From Rhyacophila brunnea (Eukaryota > Arthropoda > Insecta > Trichoptera > Rhyacophilidae): 64,000 bases of DNA. A model generated the notes under the pieces. That model had not been told where the DNA came from. It made no database searches and saw only the letters and a list, made by a program, of their open reading frames with translations. The stretch is from NCBI GenBank assembly GCA_022495005.1, contig JAGYXB010001324.1, positions 1,364,001-1,428,000 of the forward strand. Direction: 5' to 3'. Positions within the stretch are counted from its first letter, which is position 1. Each line of letters starts with the position of its first letter. Of the stretch, positions 61,084 through 64,000 are shown piece after piece. The position numbers and the translations under genes are program-made.

Positions 61084-61655
61084 TAGGGTTGGCGAACTTG
61101 TTTACGTACGCGTGCCAAAATTTCCCAAATAATTTTTTTGTCTAACTGTCTTACGTGCCAAGCAGTTGAGAATATGGAAAAATAGTTTTTAAAAAATCTA
61201 ATAAAAAAATTATGATGTTCTAGATATCACTCACAGAACATAGCACACATATTATATCTTTATCACTTTTTTCAATGACAACATATATTTCGGTCCATCA
61301 ATTTTGAAACTTTCTACCAGAATTACTATTACAGGCTTCACCAAGTTTTTGTTTCTTATTTAGTGCAGTCATTTTTGTGGGTAGAAATGAAATTGTTTGT
61401 TATTGTATTAATTAGGTTGATTTTTTACGCACAAATTGACACTGAGATAGATGAGGCATTCTTTCTCTAGAGTGGTCTCAAGCATTGTAAACCAATCAAA
61501 ATTAGAGGTTTGCAGCGCGGCATTCCCTGCCACCTGCTATTTATTATAATGCGATCTCCCATTTATTATTATTATAGGTATATTTCAAACGCGTGCCATG
61601 CAAAATCATCTCGCGTGCCATTGGTTGCACGCACGTCATAGGTTTGCCACCACTG
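61084..61655. mobile_element. Non-autonomous hAT-like element
   Basis: The left end TAGGGTTGGCGAAC...CGCGTGCCA and the reverse complement of the right end CAGTGGTGGCAAAC...GTGCGTGC..TGGCACGCG are imperfect inverted repeats (10 of 14 at the tip) followed by the shared CGTGCCA/TGGCACG words. The CAGTGGTGGCAAACCTATG start is a very common hAT terminus. No 8-bp duplication is visible, perhaps because the left flank is a TA repeat. No transposase. Confidence 0.65.
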
Positions 61656-61659
61656 ACTT

Positions 61660-63005
61660 ATACTATAAACCTATATAAACGTATAAAAGTAAACCATTTT
61701 CTCCTGAGTTGGTCATGTAATGTACATATTATGTTGTTTTTTTTTGTTACAAAAAATGGCTGTGAGCCATTTGCCCAACCTATCGGAACCTATGGTTTGG
61801 ATCAAACACACTTTCGATTTTTTTGCCAGATACAGGATTTGCGCTCGCTCAGAGACAGACATTATACCAACCACTCACTCTATACCGAGGAGAGAATCGT
61901 TATTTCAGACAAGTATTATTATTCAATAATAATAATAATGAATTATTAAAAATTACGGTTAAGTATGTGTCCTGAATCCTTGAAGGTTTTTAATTATTTT
62001 TCACTCAATAGTAAAAACATATTTTATGTTTAATTGTGATAGATATCCACTAGAAATCATTATCAAGGCAGAATTTACAAAAGCTTAAGTTTTATTGAAT
62101 AATGAATTAATTTTGAGTATTTACTCAATATTAACGGTTCCTATGTGTAGGTAGGTACACAGTTTAAATTTCAGCAAACTTTCACTTTTCCACTTAGCGA
62201 ATATTGTTTTGAGTATCGCGGGAGGTATGTTTTATGATAACAGTATGCTTAATCTCGGTTGGCATGTGATGTGGTAAAACATGTGGATGGTTGAACTTGT
62301 AAGGTTTGGGTAAAGCATTAAACTCTGCCTATTGCTAAAGCTGTGGATGGTGGCCAATAGTCAACAAATTCGAAGAGAGAACTGGAGAACAGATTTAGCA
62401 AGAAATAATATCCGATTGTTCCCGGCATAGGCAGACTCCAAATAACCAGGTATCAATATATATTAGCCGTTGATGACGTAAGGTGTCAGCTTTTCTTCTC
62501 GGAATTTGATCAGCTAATATTTGGTAGGTAAAAGTTTCGTTGCCATCTTACAACTGACTGAATTAGAGTAAGCATAAACATACACAATATGACTTAATAT
62601 TATTACAGAAGTCGGTTGTGGCCTAATCCTTGAATGATACTCAAATTAGTGTTATTAGTAAATTAATAGTATTAATGGGCAGCATGGTAGTAAAAAACTC
62701 TCATGTATTTAGGGCTTGCATGGTAAAAGTGAAACTACTGAAAATTAGTAGGTGGGAAAAATGAATATTTGTTTCATTTTATGTAATATCTGAGTTTATA
62801 TAATATCTGTACCTCAGAGGCAGACGGATGCAACCCCGTTTTTGGGAAAAATGAGTTTTTTTTAAGAATCGTCATGCTAAATGCTTTATCTATTAGTGTC
62901 AGAGAGATGAAAGTCCTAGTCCAAGATATGCATAGCATAAAGATGCAAATGCCATACCTACCTTACAAGCAGAAGGATGCAAATCCAATAATCCACTAAC
63001 ATAAC
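61660..63005. other. Non-coding DNA with one unassigned island
   Basis: The island 61740-61900 is GC-richer. It is open over 118 codons on plus (61593-61949, partly inside the hAT element) and reads, for example, IGTYGLDQTHFRFFCQIQDL; I do not recognise it. The remainder is AT-rich. Confidence 0.35.
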
Positions 63006-63009
63006 ATTC

Positions 63010-64000
63010 TCTCAAACCGTCTGCAATATGTACTAGACGCGAACCAGCCAGGAGAACGAGATTTAGAGGAGGACACAGCACTATGGACCATATTATCCAA
63101 GTCATCAGAGAAATCAGAGCGGTAACAGGAATACAAGCTGCCGCTATCCATGGGTTTTATAGACTATGAGAAAGCGTTCGATTCCATAAAGAAATTTTCA
63201 ATACTCGATGCACTCAGAAATCAAGGAATCCCCGGGCGCTATATAAATATTTTAAATAATATATACAGTAGCGCAACAACATCTTCATAAACCAGCGCGC
63301 ATGTCCTATCAGCAAAGGAGTCCGACAAGGTGATACAATCTCACCTAAACTATTTACAGCTACATTTGAAGACTTATTTAGTTAACTTGACTGGAATGAC
63401 ACGGGTCCCCTAAATGGAGAATACGTGAGTCATCTACGCTTTGCCGATAACAATAAATAGTAGTTTGCAAGACTCAGAAGGCCTCCAAAGCAGAATGCAG
63501 TAACTCGCTGGAGAAGCAACAAAGTAGGCTTGAAAATAAATGTATCAAAGAATGAAGTCATGTTCAACTGCTTTGCGGGCCAAAAAGAGGTCCTTATCAA
63601 TGACATTCAGCTCAAACAGGTGAAAAACTACATCTATCTGGCACAATAAGTGTCTATAGATGGATGTATATTTGATGAAATTGTTCGCAGAGTAATGCTA
63701 GGCTGGAGTGCTTTTGGCCGCCTGAATAATTTCTTCAAAAATGCCTAAAGTGCAAAGTGTTCAACCAGTGTGTACTTCCCGTAACCACATGCGTGTGAAA
63801 CATTGAGTCTAAGTAAAAGAGAGATCCAGAAACTTAGAGTAGCACAAGGTGGTATGGAAAGGTGCATCCTGGGCATAACGCAAAAGGACAAAAAAAGGAA
63901 TGAGTGGATAAGGGAACAGACAAGGATTAATGATGTGATAGAGTTTGTTAAAAACCTCAAATGGAAATGGGCTGGAACATGGCTTGAAGAAAGGACAATC
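63010..64000 (+). pseudogene. RTE-type LINE reverse transcriptase, broken, running off the window
   Basis: In order across frames: FRGGHSTMDHIIQVI (finger region), GFIDYEKAFDS (the F.DYEKAFDSV block with the first catalytic Asp), NQGIPGRYINILNNIYSSAT, ISKGVRQGDTISPKLFTATF, HLRFADNN at the position of the catalytic F-A-D-D box, VSKNEVMFNCF, the VKNYIYLAQ block, RVMLGWSAFGRLNNFFKNA, GMERCILGITQKDKKRNEWI and NDVIEFVKNLKWKWAGTW. These are the palm and thumb motifs of insect RTE/BovB-like endonuclease-reverse transcriptases. At least one frameshift (near 63140) and several stops interrupt it. FADD reads FADN, which removes a catalytic aspartate. The endonuclease domain upstream is missing. A 5'-truncated dead copy whose 3' end lies beyond the window. 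Confidence 0.8.

Noticed and set aside
61593..61949. Longest open frame of the window (118 codons) as a gene
   Set aside because: Its first part lies in the right end of a hAT-like element and its last part is AT-rich simple sequence; no family recognised.
1..64000. Bacterial-style operons, CRISPR arrays, prophage or toxin systems
   Set aside because: No dense ORFs, Shine-Dalgarno sites or regularly spaced repeats; splice sites, SINEs and LINEs show animal nuclear DNA.

Overview
This is animal nuclear DNA, very AT-rich (roughly 70% by eye), with no dense coding. The supporting signs are a spliced exon of a class C GPCR, degenerate non-LTR retrotransposons, tRNA-derived SINEs, many small inverted-repeat DNA transposons and a short interstitial run of CCTAA (the insect telomere repeat). 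The RT fragments, the TTAGG-type repeat, the very frequent ATAATATTAT-like words and the insect-like GPCR exon suggest an insect, quite possibly an aphid or other hemipteran. That assignment is inference from composition and motifs.

Only one piece of conserved host gene is convincing: a 215-bp exon on the minus strand at 57738-57952, flanked by good splice sites, encoding TM3/ICL2-to-ECL2 of a GPR158/CG31760-like orphan receptor. No other exon of that gene was recognised, so much of the window may be its intron or intergenic DNA. Weaker exon-like islands lie at 24631-24720 and 53419-53530. A textbook TATA/Inr promoter lies at 2591-2653 (host promoter or solo LTR). A doubtful ionotropic-receptor-like remnant lies at 42836-43072.

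Most recognisable content is transposon-derived. LINE pieces: 4.8 kb, 7.6 kb, 9.4 kb (minus), 17.0-17.4 kb, 18.9 kb (minus), 52.3 kb (minus), 52.7 kb (3' tail), 60.8 kb, and a large broken RTE-type reverse transcriptase from 63.0 kb to the right edge. tRNA-derived SINEs or heads: 1.7-1.9, 10.0, 16.8, 23.1, 27.7, 40.1, 49.3, 51.0 and 52.0 kb. Inverted-repeat elements: 5755-6391, 15289-15660, 19129-19270, 20141-21471 (a 1.33-kb near-perfect foldback bounded by TTAA), 24115-24593, 28263-28452, 40354-40928, 40933-41606, 44444-44924 and 61084-61655. A Tc1/mariner-like transposase is scattered at 44.2-45.1 kb. Two unclassified families each occur twice: 21985-22130 with 35370-35530, and 37135-37600 with its inverted copy at 51433-51945.

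No rRNA, CRISPR, operon or intact mobile-element gene was seen. The stretches between named features hold AT-rich DNA in which I recognise nothing. The most notable structure is the giant TTAA-bounded foldback; the rest is typical repeat-rich insect non-coding DNA.
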